This document shows positions 43,470 to 51,908 of a DNA stretch of 64,000 nt, piece by piece (position 1 is the stretch's first letter; each line of letters opens with the position of its first letter). The position numbers and the translations under genes were made by a program. The stretch is from positions 62,001-126,000 of the forward strand of contig CAVUGU010000022.1 in NCBI GenBank assembly GCA_963741055.1, written 5' to 3'. The notes under the pieces are model-generated. The model saw nothing but the letters and a program-made list of their open reading frames with translations. It did not search any database and had not been told where the DNA came from. Source of the DNA: Bog-756 sp963741055 (GTDB lineage: Bacteria > Actinomycetota > Acidimicrobiia > Acidimicrobiales > RAAP-2).

Positions 43470-45392
43470 ATGTCAGATGCAAGAGCCGGGAATCCGGCGG
43501 AGGTCCCTTCGGAGGCTGGTGCGCCGCCGGTGGCGCAGGCCGAGCCGTCACCTCCCGATGCAGGTGGCGAAGGCGCCGCTGGTGACGGAGGGCTGACCAC
43601 CGGAGTCGCGGCCGGCTCCGGCGACCAGGGCGAGGAACCCGCCCGCGCCGGCGTCGCGGATCGCGCGGTGGGCGCGGCCGTTCACGGTCAGGGTCCGGTT
43701 CGTCATCGGGCAACGGATCGGCCCCCGGAGCGGTTCGGGCGGGTACCGCCGATGTTGCAGGACGCGGACGCCGCGGTGAGCGCCGGTCCACCACCGTTCG
43801 CCGCGACCGCCTCCTCGCAAGATTCAGCTCCAGGAGGAGCAGCCGCCCCGTCCCGGGTGACCGGGGAGCGACCGAAGATCGGCGACACCAGGCCCGCTCC
43901 ACCGTCGGCGACCTCGAGCGGCGGACGCGGCGGGGGCGGCACACGGACCCGCCAGCGTCCGAAAGCGCCGATCGAGCCCGCTCCCGGCAAGTCGGCTCCG
44001 AGCGGGTCGGGGAACGGGCGTGCGGGCAAGTCGGCACCGCCTCGCAACGGCGACGGTCAGAGGGCCGAGCGAGCAGAGCCGGCCGAAGGTCGACGGGGTG
44101 GTCGCGAGCGGCGGGGCAAGGCCGTCGGTCGCTACATGATCTGCGTGCACGTGCGGGGCGACGTGACCCACATCGCCCTCCTCGAGGGCCGCACCCTCGT
44201 CGAGCACTACGTCTCGCGTGCCTCCGACGACACCACCCAGATCGACGGCAACATCTACCGCGGCCGGGTGCAGAACGTCCTCCCCGGCATGGAAGCCGCG
44301 TTCATCGACATCGGGACCCCGAAGAACGCCGTGCTCTACCACGGCGATGTCCGATACGACACCGACGACGTCGAGACGGGAACCCGCGGGCAGCCCCGGA
44401 TCGAGCAGCTGCTCCGCCCGGGACAGAACATCCTCTGCCAGGTCACGAAGAACCCGATCGGGGCGAAGGGCGCCCGCCTGACCCAGGAGGTCTCGCTTCC
44501 CGGGCGCTTCGTCGTGCTCGTCCCGAACTCGAGCGCGTTCGGGATCTCGAAGCGCCTCGACGACAGCGAGCGGCGGCGTCTGCGCCGGATCGTCGACGCG
44601 GTCCGCCCCGAGGGGCACGGGCTGATCGTGCGCACCGCCGCGGCCGGAGCCAGCGCGGAAGAGCTCGCTGACGACGTCCAACGCCTGATCGACCAGTGGG
44701 AGACCATCGCCGCGGACTCCCTCGAGGGCCAGGGCCCCTCCCTGCTCTACCGCGAACCAGCCATCGCGGTGCGGGTCATCCGCGAGGAGCTCAACCGCGA
44801 GTACCGAGCGGTGGTGATCGACGACCTCGCTCTCTACGAGCAGGTCAAGGAGTACGTGGGTGCGCTCAACCCCGAGCTCGCGGATCGGGTCGAGTTCTTC
44901 GATCCCGAGGTCGAGACGCTTCCCCTCTTCGAGCGCTACCACGTGCACGAGCAGCTGCACAAAGCCCTCGATCGCAAGGTCTATCTCCCCTCGGGAGGCT
45001 CGCTCGTCATCGACCGGGCCGAGGCCTTGACCGTCATCGACGTGAACACCGGCAAGAACGTGGGCACCACCAACCTCGAGGAGACCGTCTACCGCAACAA
45101 CCTCGAGGCGGCCGACGAGGTCGCCCGGCAGCTCCGCCTCCGCGACATCGGCGGGATCATCGTCATCGACTTCATCGACATGGAGGTCAAGGAGAACCGC
45201 GACAAGGTCGGCAGCGCACTCCGGTCGGCCTTGGCCAGGGACAAGACGCGGACCCAGGTCTTCGACATCTCCGACCTCGGCCTGGTCGAGATGACCCGCA
45301 AGCGGGTGTCGGAGGGGTTGATCGAGTCGCTCTCGACCACCTGCGAGATCTGCGGGGGGCGCGGCATCGTCCTCGAGGATCCGGAGCTGTAG
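43470..45392 (+). CDS. rng: Ribonuclease E/G
   Basis: A 640-aa endoribonuclease that cuts single-stranded AU-rich RNA. The first 220 residues are disordered, rich in Ala/Gly/Pro with basic patches (GGRGGGGTRTRQRPKAP), and probably bind RNA or partners. The catalytic core begins at VGRYMICVHVRGD; the S1 domain includes IYRGRVQNVLPGMEAAFIDIG; DNase I-like catalytic residues lie in LTVIDVNTGKNVG and IIVIDFIDMEVKENR; and the Zn-link Cys pair is CEICGGRG near the end. There is no long C-terminal scaffold, so it has the RNase G-like order with an N-terminal extension, common in actinobacteria. The start ATG 43470 follows GGAAGGG. Confidence 0.93.
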   Translation: MSDARAGNPAEVPSEAGAPPVAQAEPSPPDAGGEGAAGDGGLTTGVAAGSGDQGEEPARAGVADRAVGAAVHGQGPVRHRATDRPPERFGRVPPMLQDADAAVSAGPPPFAATASSQDSAPGGAAAPSRVTGERPKIGDTRPAPPSATSSGGRGGGGTRTRQRPKAPIEPAPGKSAPSGSGNGRAGKSAPPRNGDGQRAERAEPAEGRRGGRERRGKAVGRYMICVHVRGDVTHIALLEGRTLVEHYVSRASDDTTQIDGNIYRGRVQNVLPGMEAAFIDIGTPKNAVLYHGDVRYDTDDVETGTRGQPRIEQLLRPGQNILCQVTKNPIGAKGARLTQEVSLPGRFVVLVPNSSAFGISKRLDDSERRRLRRIVDAVRPEGHGLIVRTAAAGASAEELADDVQRLIDQWETIAADSLEGQGPSLLYREPAIAVRVIREELNREYRAVVIDDLALYEQVKEYVGALNPELADRVEFFDPEVETLPLFERYHVHEQLHKALDRKVYLPSGGSLVIDRAEALTVIDVNTGKNVGTTNLEETVYRNNLEAADEVARQLRLRDIGGIIVIDFIDMEVKENRDKVGSALRSALARDKTRTQVFDISDLGLVEMTRKRVSEGLIESLSTTCEICGGRGIVLEDPEL

Positions 45393-45395
45393 ACT
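45390..45395 (+). promoter_or_regulatory. -10 element of rplU inside the rne stop codon
   Basis: TAGACT begins with the TAG stop of the RNase gene and ends nine bases before ATG 45405. It would let rplU-rpmA be transcribed without the long upstream gene, with hardly any leader. Confidence 0.45.
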
Positions 45396-45404
45396 CGCAC
45401 GCCT

Positions 45405-45710
45405 ATGTACGCCGTCATCAAGACCGGAGGAAAGCAGGAGCGGGTCGCCGAGGGCCAAGAGCTCCGCGTCGAGCTGCTCGGTGACCCCGGCACCGAGGTC
45501 ACCTTCCAGCCGGTCCTGGTCGTCGACGGCGACCGGGTCCTCGCGACGCCCGCGCAACTGGCCGGCTCGTCGGTGACTGCCACCGTGGTGGGGGAGGAGC
45601 TCGGGGAGAAGATCCGGGGCTTCACCTACAAGAACAAGTCGCGCCAGTCGACCCGTTGGGGTCACCGGCAGCGCTACTCGACCATCGCCATCACGTCGAT
45701 CACCGCCTGA
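45405..45710 (+). CDS. rplU: 50S ribosomal protein L21
   Basis: A 101-aa L21. MYAVIKTGGKQERVAEGQELRVELL is the universal N-terminus, VTFQPVLVVDGD the central strand, and KIRGFTYKNKSRQSTRWGHRQ the basic rRNA-binding C-terminus with the conserved K-x-K-x-x-x-x-R-G-H-R-Q pattern. It starts 12 bp after the RNase gene and precedes rpmA by 89 bp. Confidence 0.97.
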   Translation: MYAVIKTGGKQERVAEGQELRVELLGDPGTEVTFQPVLVVDGDRVLATPAQLAGSSVTATVVGEELGEKIRGFTYKNKSRQSTRWGHRQRYSTIAITSITA

Positions 45711-45711
45711 A

Positions 45712-45740
45712 CCGCTCGCCTGAGCGGCTCCGGCGAGCGG
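45712..45740 (+). repeat. Hairpin and GAGCGGCT repeats between rplU and rpmA
   Basis: CCGCTCGCC (45712-45720) pairs perfectly with GGCGAGCGG (45732-45740) around an 11-base loop. The octamer GAGCGGCT occurs at 45722, 45735 and 45752. The hairpin begins right after the rplU stop and may slow, end or protect the transcript before rpmA. Confidence 0.5.
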
Positions 45741-45799
45741 CTGAGCGAGGGGAGCGGCTGAGCCGAGCGACCAACGAACGAGAACAAGGAGCAGTCGGC

Positions 45800-46051
45800 A
45801 TGTCCAAGACCAAGGGCGGAGGCTCGACCCGAAACGGGCGGGACTCGACCGCTCAGCGCCTCGGGGTCAAGCAGTTCGGCGGGACCACCGTCCGCGCCGG
45901 TGCGATCCTCGTGCGTCAGCGCGGCACCAAGTTCCACCCGGGCGCGAACGTCGGCCGGGGCGGTGACGACACGCTCTTCGCCCTCGCCGACGGCACCGTG
46001 CGGTTCACCAGTCGCAAGGGGCGGAAGCTGGTCGACGTCGTCGCCGATTGA
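45800..46051 (+). CDS. rpmA: 50S ribosomal protein L27
   Basis: An 83-aa L27. MSKTKGGGSTRNGRDSTAQR and LGVKQFGGTTVRAGAILVRQRG are the standard sequence, and FHPGANVGRGGDDTLFALADG follows. The N-terminal tail that reaches the peptidyl-transferase centre reads SKTKGGGSTRNG, with Thr in place of the usual Lys-Lys-x pattern. An AAGGAG ribosome site lies ten bases before ATG 45800. Confidence 0.97.
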   Translation: MSKTKGGGSTRNGRDSTAQRLGVKQFGGTTVRAGAILVRQRGTKFHPGANVGRGGDDTLFALADGTVRFTSRKGRKLVDVVAD

Positions 46052-46071
46052 TCGTCGGCGGATCCTCATCG

Positions 46072-46816
46072 ATGCCGACCCGGACCCTCGTGTTCGAGGG
46101 GTGCGTCAACTTCCGTGATCTCGGGGGGTACCGGACTCGTGACGGTCGCCAGATCGGCTGGCGGCGTCTGTTCCGGGCGGACGGGCTGAACCGGCTCTCC
46201 GACTCCGATCGTTCGCTGCTCACCGAGCTCGGGCTCGCCACCGTCATCGACCTGCGGACGGTCGACGAGGCGGAGCAGCGGGGACGTTTTCCGGTCGACG
46301 AGGTCCCGGTGCGTTACGTCGACCTGCCACTCACCGATGTGCTGCCCTCACCCGAGGAGCTGCCCGACTGGGGCGAGGCCTCCTACGTGGCCTCCCGCTA
46401 CGGGCGGATGGTCGAAGAGGGCGGGCCGGTCCTCACCCAGGCGATCGAGATCCTCGCCGCGGCGGGATCGCTGCCGGCGGTGGTCCACTGCAGCGCGGGC
46501 AAGGACCGGACCGGGGTGCTCTCGGCGTTGGTGCTCGCCTTCCTCGACGTGCCCGACGAGACGATCGTCGAGGACTACGCGCTCGAGTGCGGCCGCGATG
46601 GACCGCCTCCTCGAACGACTGAAGGCCGAGTACCCCGATTCGGTCGAAGAAGTGGAGAAGTTTGCGCCGGCCATCCTCCACGTGGTGCCCGAGACCATGG
46701 AGGAGTTCCTCGAGTCGATCCGCACCGTCTACGGGAGCTACGAGAGTCTCGCTGCGGCACTCGGGGTGACCGAGGCGATCGCGCAGCTCCGCGGGAACCT
46801 TCTCGTCGCGGCCTGA
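46072..46816 (+). CDS. Tyrosine-protein phosphatase (DSP/PtpB-like), frameshifted
   Basis: About 247 aa of the Y_phosphatase3 family. Marks are GCVNFRDLGGYRTRDGRQIG and RLFRADGLNRLSDSDRSLL at the N-terminus, VIDLRTVDEAEQRGRFP (general-acid region), and the P-loop VVHCSAGKDRTGVLSALVLA with the Cys and Arg of C-x5-R. The frame shifts near 46591, where EDYALS should run into AAAMDRLLERL; the rest (ESIRTVYGSYESLAAALGV) ends at 46816. These phosphatases act on phosphotyrosine, phosphoserine or phosphoinositides; the substrate is not inferred. It sits in the ribosomal-obg cluster by position only. The ATG 46072 is 20 bp after rpmA. Confidence 0.8.
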
Positions 46817-46919
46817 GCCCGTTCGGGTCACGGCCTAGCGGCGTCGACGCCTCCCAACCCGAACAGCCGTGCACCCGGCGCGGCCCCAGGTGGAAACGGG
46901 CCGGGAGCGGTCGCGTCGG

Positions 46920-46925
46920 TAGGAT
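46920..46925 (+). promoter_or_regulatory. -10 element of obgE (leaderless start)
   Basis: TAGGAT, seven bases (CGCAGCC), then ATG 46933; no ribosome site. Confidence 0.55.
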
Positions 46926-46932
46926 CGCAGCC

Positions 46933-48234
46933 ATGTCCGGCTTCGTCGACGAGGCCCAGGTGCACGTGAAAGCCGGCAACGGCGGTGCAGGCGCGGTTTC
47001 GTTCCGGCGAGAGGCCCACGTGAGCCGCGGCGGCCCCGACGGCGGCGACGGAGGGAATGGCGGGTCGGTGTGGCTGGTCGCGACCACCAACCAATCGTCG
47101 CTGCTCGGCTTTCGCGATCATCCGCACCGGCGTGGGGGCGACGGCACCCACGGGGGCGGGAAGAAGCGGCACGGCGCGCGCGGTGCGGACCTCGAGGTGC
47201 CCGTCCCGGTCGGGACCCGCGCTCGGCGCGCGGACGGGACACTGCTCGCGGATCTGGCCCGTTCCGGCGACCGCTGGCTCGCCGGGGAGGGTGGTCGTGG
47301 CGGGAGGGGCAACGCGCGGTTCTTGAACAATCGGCGGCGCGCACCGTCCTTCGCGGAACAGGGCGAGCGCGGCCACGAGGAGTGGTACGACCTCGAGCTG
47401 GCCCTGGTGGCCGACGTCGCGCTCATCGGTTTCCCGAACGTGGGGAAGAGCACCCTGATCTCGCGCATCTCGGCCGCACGCCCGGCGGTCGCCGACTACC
47501 CCTTCACTACGCTCGAACCCCATCTCGGCGTGGTGCGATTCGACGACTCCGATTTCACCGTGGCCGACATCCCCGGGCTGGTCGAGGGCGCGGCCTCCGG
47601 CAAGGGACTCGGGCACCGTTTCCTCCGCCACATCACCCGCGCCCGGGTGCTCACCGTCCTCCTCGACCTCGGACCCGCGGCGCCCTCGCCGCCCGCGGAT
47701 CAGCTCCGGGTGCTCCTCGACGAGCTCTCTCGCTATCGGCCCGAGCTCCTCGAACGGCCGCGCCTCGTCATCGGCTCGAAGGCCGATCTCGCCCCGGCGG
47801 GCGAGCGCGCCGCCGGCGTCGCGCTCGACCTCGTGCTTTCGTCGGCGACCGGGCTCGGCATCGACCAGCTCGTCCGGCGGCTCGCCGCGCTGGTCGACGA
47901 GACGCGAGCCCGCGAGCCGGCCGTCGCCGCCGACGCGATCGTGGTCCACCACCGTCCGCTTCCCGAGGGCTTCGAGGTGGAGCGGACCGGTGAGGCCTCT
48001 TTCGTCGTGACCGGGAAGTCCGCGGAGCGAGCCGTGGCGCTCAACGACGTCACGACCGACGAAGCGGCGGCGGTCGTCCAGGCGCGGCTGCGTCGCATCG
48101 GTGTCGACCGAGCGCTCGCCCGCGCCGGCGCTCGCGACGGTGACCTGGTGCAGATCGGTGAGCTGGCCTTCGAGTGGTACCCCGACCAGGTGGCCGTCGG
48201 CGAGAGCCCGCCCCGCAGGCGCCGGCGCCGGTGA
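46933..48234 (+). CDS. obgE: GTPase Obg
   Basis: A 433-aa ribosome-assembly and stress GTPase. The glycine-rich Obg fold spans residues 1-158 (VHVKAGNGGAGAVSFRREAH, GGDGGNGGSVWLVA, LLADLARSGDRWLAGEGGRGG). The G domain follows: G1 IGFPNVGKSTLI, G2 YPFTTLEPHLG, G3 DIPGLVEGA, G4 GSKADL and G5 SSATGLG. The C-terminal OCT domain (FEVERTGEASFVVTGKSAER to FEWYPDQV) is present and ends in an arginine tail RRRRRR. Intact. Its TGA overlaps the GTG of proB (GTGA at 48231). Confidence 0.96.
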   Translation: MSGFVDEAQVHVKAGNGGAGAVSFRREAHVSRGGPDGGDGGNGGSVWLVATTNQSSLLGFRDHPHRRGGDGTHGGGKKRHGARGADLEVPVPVGTRARRADGTLLADLARSGDRWLAGEGGRGGRGNARFLNNRRRAPSFAEQGERGHEEWYDLELALVADVALIGFPNVGKSTLISRISAARPAVADYPFTTLEPHLGVVRFDDSDFTVADIPGLVEGAASGKGLGHRFLRHITRARVLTVLLDLGPAAPSPPADQLRVLLDELSRYRPELLERPRLVIGSKADLAPAGERAAGVALDLVLSSATGLGIDQLVRRLAALVDETRAREPAVAADAIVVHHRPLPEGFEVERTGEASFVVTGKSAERAVALNDVTTDEAAAVVQARLRRIGVDRALARAGARDGDLVQIGELAFEWYPDQVAVGESPPRRRRRR

Positions 48235-49359
48235 CCGCCACCGAGGCGGGTCCCGACCGCTCCGGTCGGACGCTCGTGGTCAAGGTCGGCTCGTCGTCGG
48301 TCACCACCCCGTCCGGTGGTGTGGACGAGGCCGCGCATCGAGAAGGTGGCGTCCGAGGTGGCCGGGCTGCGCGCCCGGGGCGAGCGGGTGGTGGTGGTCA
48401 GCTCCGGCGCGATCGCGGCAGGTTGGTCGGCGCTCGCGCCCGAACGCCCACGGACCGCCGATCTCGCCACCCTCCAGGCAGTCGCCGCCGTCGGTCAGCA
48501 CCGGCTGATGCAGGTTTGGAGCGACGCGTTCGGCCGCCGGGGACTCGCGGCCGGGCAGGTCTTGCTCGCGCCGCTCGATTTCGTGCACCGCAGTCAGTAC
48601 CTGCACGCGAGAGGGACCCTCGGCCGATTGATGGAGCTCGGGGTGGTGCCGGTGGTGAACGAGAACGACGCGATCGCCGACGAGGAGATCCGCTTCGGTG
48701 ACAACGACCGTCTCGCCGCACTGGTCGCGCACCTCGTCCGTGCCGACCTACTGGTGCTCCTGACCGACACCGCCGGTCTGCTCACCGAGGACCCGGGGCG
48801 CTCGGCGACGGGGTCGCTCATCGAGGAGGTGGTCGAGATCGACCACGAGCTCGAGCGGATCGCCGGAGGCCCGGGTACCGCGATCGGCAGCGGCGGCATG
48901 GGTTCGAAGCTCGCGGCCGCCAAGATCGCGGTCTGGTCGGGGATCGAAGCCGTCATCGCCGACGCCGCGCGGCCCGGCGTGCTCGACGAGGTGTTGCAGG
49001 CGGCGCCGGGTGTCGGGACCCGGTTCCGTCCCCGCGATCGACGCCTGCCGGCGCGAAAACTCTGGATCGCGTTCGCGATCGGCTCGTCGGGGATCATCGA
49101 GGTGGACGAGGGGGCGCGCCATGCGCTGATCGTCGGAGGGCGTTCGCTCCTCCCGGCGGGGGTGGTGTCGACGACCGGCGAGTACGCGATCGACGATGCG
49201 GTCGAGATCGCGGGTCCCGGCGGGAAGATCTTCGCCAAGGGCCTGGTGCGGCATCCCGCGGCGGTGGTCGCGACCTGGGCGGGTCACCGATCCGAACAGC
49301 TGCCCGACGACCTGCCGCCAGTGGTCGTCCACCGCGACGACATGGTGGTCCTCGGCTGA
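48231..49359 (+). CDS. proB: Glutamate 5-kinase, frameshifted
   Basis: First enzyme of proline synthesis (glutamate to gamma-glutamyl phosphate), about 375 aa. The N-terminal piece RTLVVKVGSSSVTTPSGGVDEA is in one frame, and the rest (IEKVASEVAGLRARGERVVVVSSGAIAAGW) in another after a shift near 48340. Kinase motifs are LDFVHRSQYLHARGTLGRLM, VPVVNENDAIADEEIRFGDND, LLVLLTDTAGLLTEDP and IGSGGMGSKLAAAKIAVWSG. A C-terminal PUA domain (ARKLWIAFAIGSSGIIEVDEGA to KIFAKGL) is present. GTG 48231 is coupled to the obgE stop. proA follows after a 340-bp gap with repeats. Confidence 0.9.
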
Positions 49360-49398
49360 ACTCGGGGCGCCTCCAGCCGGCGCGGTCGCTTCAGTGCC

Positions 49399-49455
49399 GA
49401 CTCGCCGGAGGGGTGCGGAGTCTCCCGAGGGGTGCGGACTCGCCGGAGGGGTGCC
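49399..49455. repeat. Three perfect-register 19-bp tandem repeats
   Basis: GACTCGCCGGAGGGGTGCG (49399-49417), GAGTCTCCCGAGGGGTGCG (49418-49436) and GACTCGCCGGAGGGGTGCC (49437-49455) follow one another without a gap; a fourth, degenerate unit may continue to about 49474. They lie between proB and proA, 40 bp after the proB stop. The gap 49360-49699 contains no gene. Confidence 0.75.
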
Positions 49456-49501
49456 GAGCAGTCTGCCGGGGGAAGGTTGTCTCCGGAGTGACGACATCGA
49501 C

Positions 49502-49519
49502 ATACATCACGTGATGTAT
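49502..49519. promoter_or_regulatory. Perfect 18-bp palindrome in the proB-proA gap
   Basis: ATACATCACGTGATGTAT is identical to its reverse complement and AT-rich in a GC-rich setting, the form expected of an operator for a dimeric repressor. It is 180 bp upstream of the proA start. Confidence 0.6.
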
Positions 49520-49687
49520 AAGCACCGAAGATAGATACTGGGTGGCCTCCCTCTGCCCAGCCCGTCTGCTCCGTCTGACTTGTCGCTCTGACGTGTCGCT
49601 CCGGCCCTCTCCCCTGACCGTGTCGGCTCCGGCGTTTGACCCGCGCCACCCGGCCCGGGCCCGCCTCGCTCCGAATTCCGCGCCCAC

Positions 49688-49693
49688 TACGCT
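49688..49693 (+). promoter_or_regulatory. -10 element of proA (leaderless start)
   Basis: TACGCT, six bases (GGAACG), then GTG 49700. Confidence 0.55.
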
Positions 49694-49699
49694 GGAACG

Positions 49700-50957
49700 G
49701 TGCCGACCAGCCCCACATCCGCCTTGACGGAGCTCGCCCGTCGCGCCAAGGAGGCGAGCAGGAGCCTGGCGGCCGCGCCCGCCGGCGCTCGGGTGGACGC
49801 CCTGCAGCGGGCGGCCGACCTCCTCGAGGAGCGGAGCGCCGAGATCCTCTCGGCGAACGCTGCGGACCTCGAGCGAGCCGAGGGAGTCCGACGCCGACGC
49901 CACCTCACTCGACCGGCTCCGCTTGGACACGGCCCGGGTGGCCTCGATGGCTGCCGGTCTCCGGGCGGTGGCCGGCCTGCCCGACCCGGTCGGCGAGGTG
50001 GTCGACGGGTGGGTGCGCCCCGACGGGCTCCGCGTCGAGCGGGTCCGGGTCCCCCTCGGCGTGATCGGGATCATCTACGAGAACCGGCCGAACGTCACGA
50101 GCGATGCGGCGGGACTCTGCCTCAAGTCGGGCAACGCGGTCCTGCTCCGCGGTTCGTCGTCCGCGCTCGCTTCGAACCAGGTGATCGCCGAGGCGATGCG
50201 GGACGGCCTCGAAAAGGCGGGACTCCCGGTCGGTGCAGTCGGGCTCGTCGAGGACACCTCCCGTGAGTCGGCCATCGCGTTCATGCAGCTCGACGGGTTC
50301 ATCGACTGCCTCATCCCGCGCGGCGGACCTGACCTGGTCGCGACGGTGAAGGAGCACGCGACCGTCCCCTACGTGCTCGACGGCGCGGGCAACTGCCACG
50401 TCTACGTCGACGCGGGGGCCGACCTCGACATGGCGGAGGCCATCGTGGTCAACGCCAAGACCCAGCGGCCCGGAGTCTGCAACGCGGCGGAGACCCTTCT
50501 CGTGCACCGGGCGGTCGCCGACGACTTCGTGCCGCGGGTGGCGGCCGCCTTGGAGGGGGTCGAGCTGGTCGGCGACGCGAGCGCGCAGGCTCTCGATCCG
50601 GGGATCGGGCAGGCGAGCGAGGAGGACTTCGCGACCGAGTTCCTCGCGATGAAGCTCTCGGTCGCGGTGGTCGACGATCTGGACGCCGCGATGGCCCACA
50701 TCGCCCGTTTCTCCTCGGGTCACTCCGAGGCGATCGTGACCACCCACCTTTCGAGTGCCACCCGCTTCGTGAACGAGGTCGATGCGGCTGCGGTGGTGGT
50801 CAACGCGTCGACGCGGTTGGTCGACGGAGAAGCGCTCGGTCTCGGTGCCGAAATCGGAATCTCGACCCAGAAGCTGCACGCCCGGGGGCCGATGGGGGTA
50901 CGCGAGCTCACCTCGGTCAAGTTCGTGCTCACCGGCGACGGGCAGGTGCGCACGTGA
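49700..50957 (+). CDS. proA: Gamma-glutamyl phosphate reductase, frameshifted
   Basis: Second enzyme of proline synthesis, about 415 aa, of the aldehyde-dehydrogenase fold. The N-terminus (LTELARRAKEASRSLAAAPA, ILSANAADLERAE) is in one frame. After a shift near 49885, in a GAGGGAG stretch, the rest reads on: PLGVIGIIYENRPNVTSDAA (cofactor site), AVLLRGSSSALASNQ, CLIPRGGPDLVATV, and KTQRPGVCNAAETLLVH with the catalytic Cys, followed by LGAEIGISTQKLHARGPMG. GTG 49700 sits six bases after a -10. Its TGA overlaps the start of the MoxR gene (GTGA at 50954). Confidence 0.9.
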
Positions 50958-51898
50958 GCGCGCCCGACGGAAACCAAGACGCGGTGACCCGATCCGAGCA
51001 GATCACCTCGGGCTACCCGGTCGCCGACATTCCCCGGTTCGGTTCGATCGACGAGGTGCGCGACGGGCTCGCCGGGGTCGACTATCTGGCCGACGACGGC
51101 ATCGCCGGGGTGGTGTTCCTGGCCGATCGGCTGGCCAAGCCGGTCCTCGTCGAAGGGCCTGCCGGCACCGGCAAGACCGAGCTGGCCAAGTCGGTCGCCC
51201 GCCTGACCGACAGCCGGCTGATCCGCCTCCAGTGTTACGAGGGGCTCGACGAGTCGAAGGCGCTCTACGAGTGGAACTACAAGAAGCAGCTGCTGCGGAT
51301 CCAGGCCGACTCGGACAGCTCGTGGCAGCAGCTCGAGGAGGACATCTTCGCCGAGGAGTTCCTCCTCACCCGCCCGTTGCTCGAAGCGATCCGCTCGACC
51401 GAACCGGTGGTGCTGCTCGTCGACGAGGTCGACCGGGTCGAACTCGAGACCGAGGCGCTGCTGCTCGAGATCCTCTCCGAGTACCAGGTGTCGATCCCCG
51501 AGCTCGGCACGGTGCGGGCCACTCGGATCCCGCTGGTGTTCCTCACCTCCAACAACACCCGCGAGCTCTCCGAGGCGCTGAAACGCCGTTGCCTCTACCT
51601 GCACATCGACTACCCCCAGCTCGACCGCGAGCGAGCGATCATCGAGACGCGGGTGCCCGGCATCAGCCAGGCGCTCGCCGACCAGGTCGCGCGCATCGTC
51701 CGCTCGATCCGCACACTCGATCTGAAGAAGAACCCCTCGGTGTCCGAAACCATCGACTGGGCGCGCACCCTGGTGGTCCTCGGGGTGGAGTCGATCGACG
51801 CCGAGCGCGCCCGCGACACGCTGCACATCCTGTTGAAGTACCAGTCGGACATCGACAGGGCGGCGAAGGAGCTGGCGGGGCCCGAGCTCCCCGACTAG
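50954..51898 (+). CDS. MoxR-family AAA+ ATPase
   Basis: A 314-aa AAA+ ATPase. Walker A is VEGPAGTGKTELAKSV near residue 70, the MoxR-specific QCYEGLDESKALYEWNY follows, Walker B is VVLLVDEVDRVELETEALLLEIL, sensor 1 IPLVFLTSNNTRELSEALKRRC, and the lid helices come after. MoxR ATPases of this CoxD-like subgroup act as chaperones that insert metals or mature enzyme complexes, with a VWA partner. It overlaps proA by four bases and is followed ten bases later by the VWA gene. A client complex (for example molybdenum hydroxylase) is not visible nearby. Confidence 0.9.
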   Translation: MSAPDGNQDAVTRSEQITSGYPVADIPRFGSIDEVRDGLAGVDYLADDGIAGVVFLADRLAKPVLVEGPAGTGKTELAKSVARLTDSRLIRLQCYEGLDESKALYEWNYKKQLLRIQADSDSSWQQLEEDIFAEEFLLTRPLLEAIRSTEPVVLLVDEVDRVELETEALLLEILSEYQVSIPELGTVRATRIPLVFLTSNNTRELSEALKRRCLYLHIDYPQLDRERAIIETRVPGISQALADQVARIVRSIRTLDLKKNPSVSETIDWARTLVVLGVESIDAERARDTLHILLKYQSDIDRAAKELAGPELPD

Positions 51899-51908
51899 AG
51901 CGCCCGCA

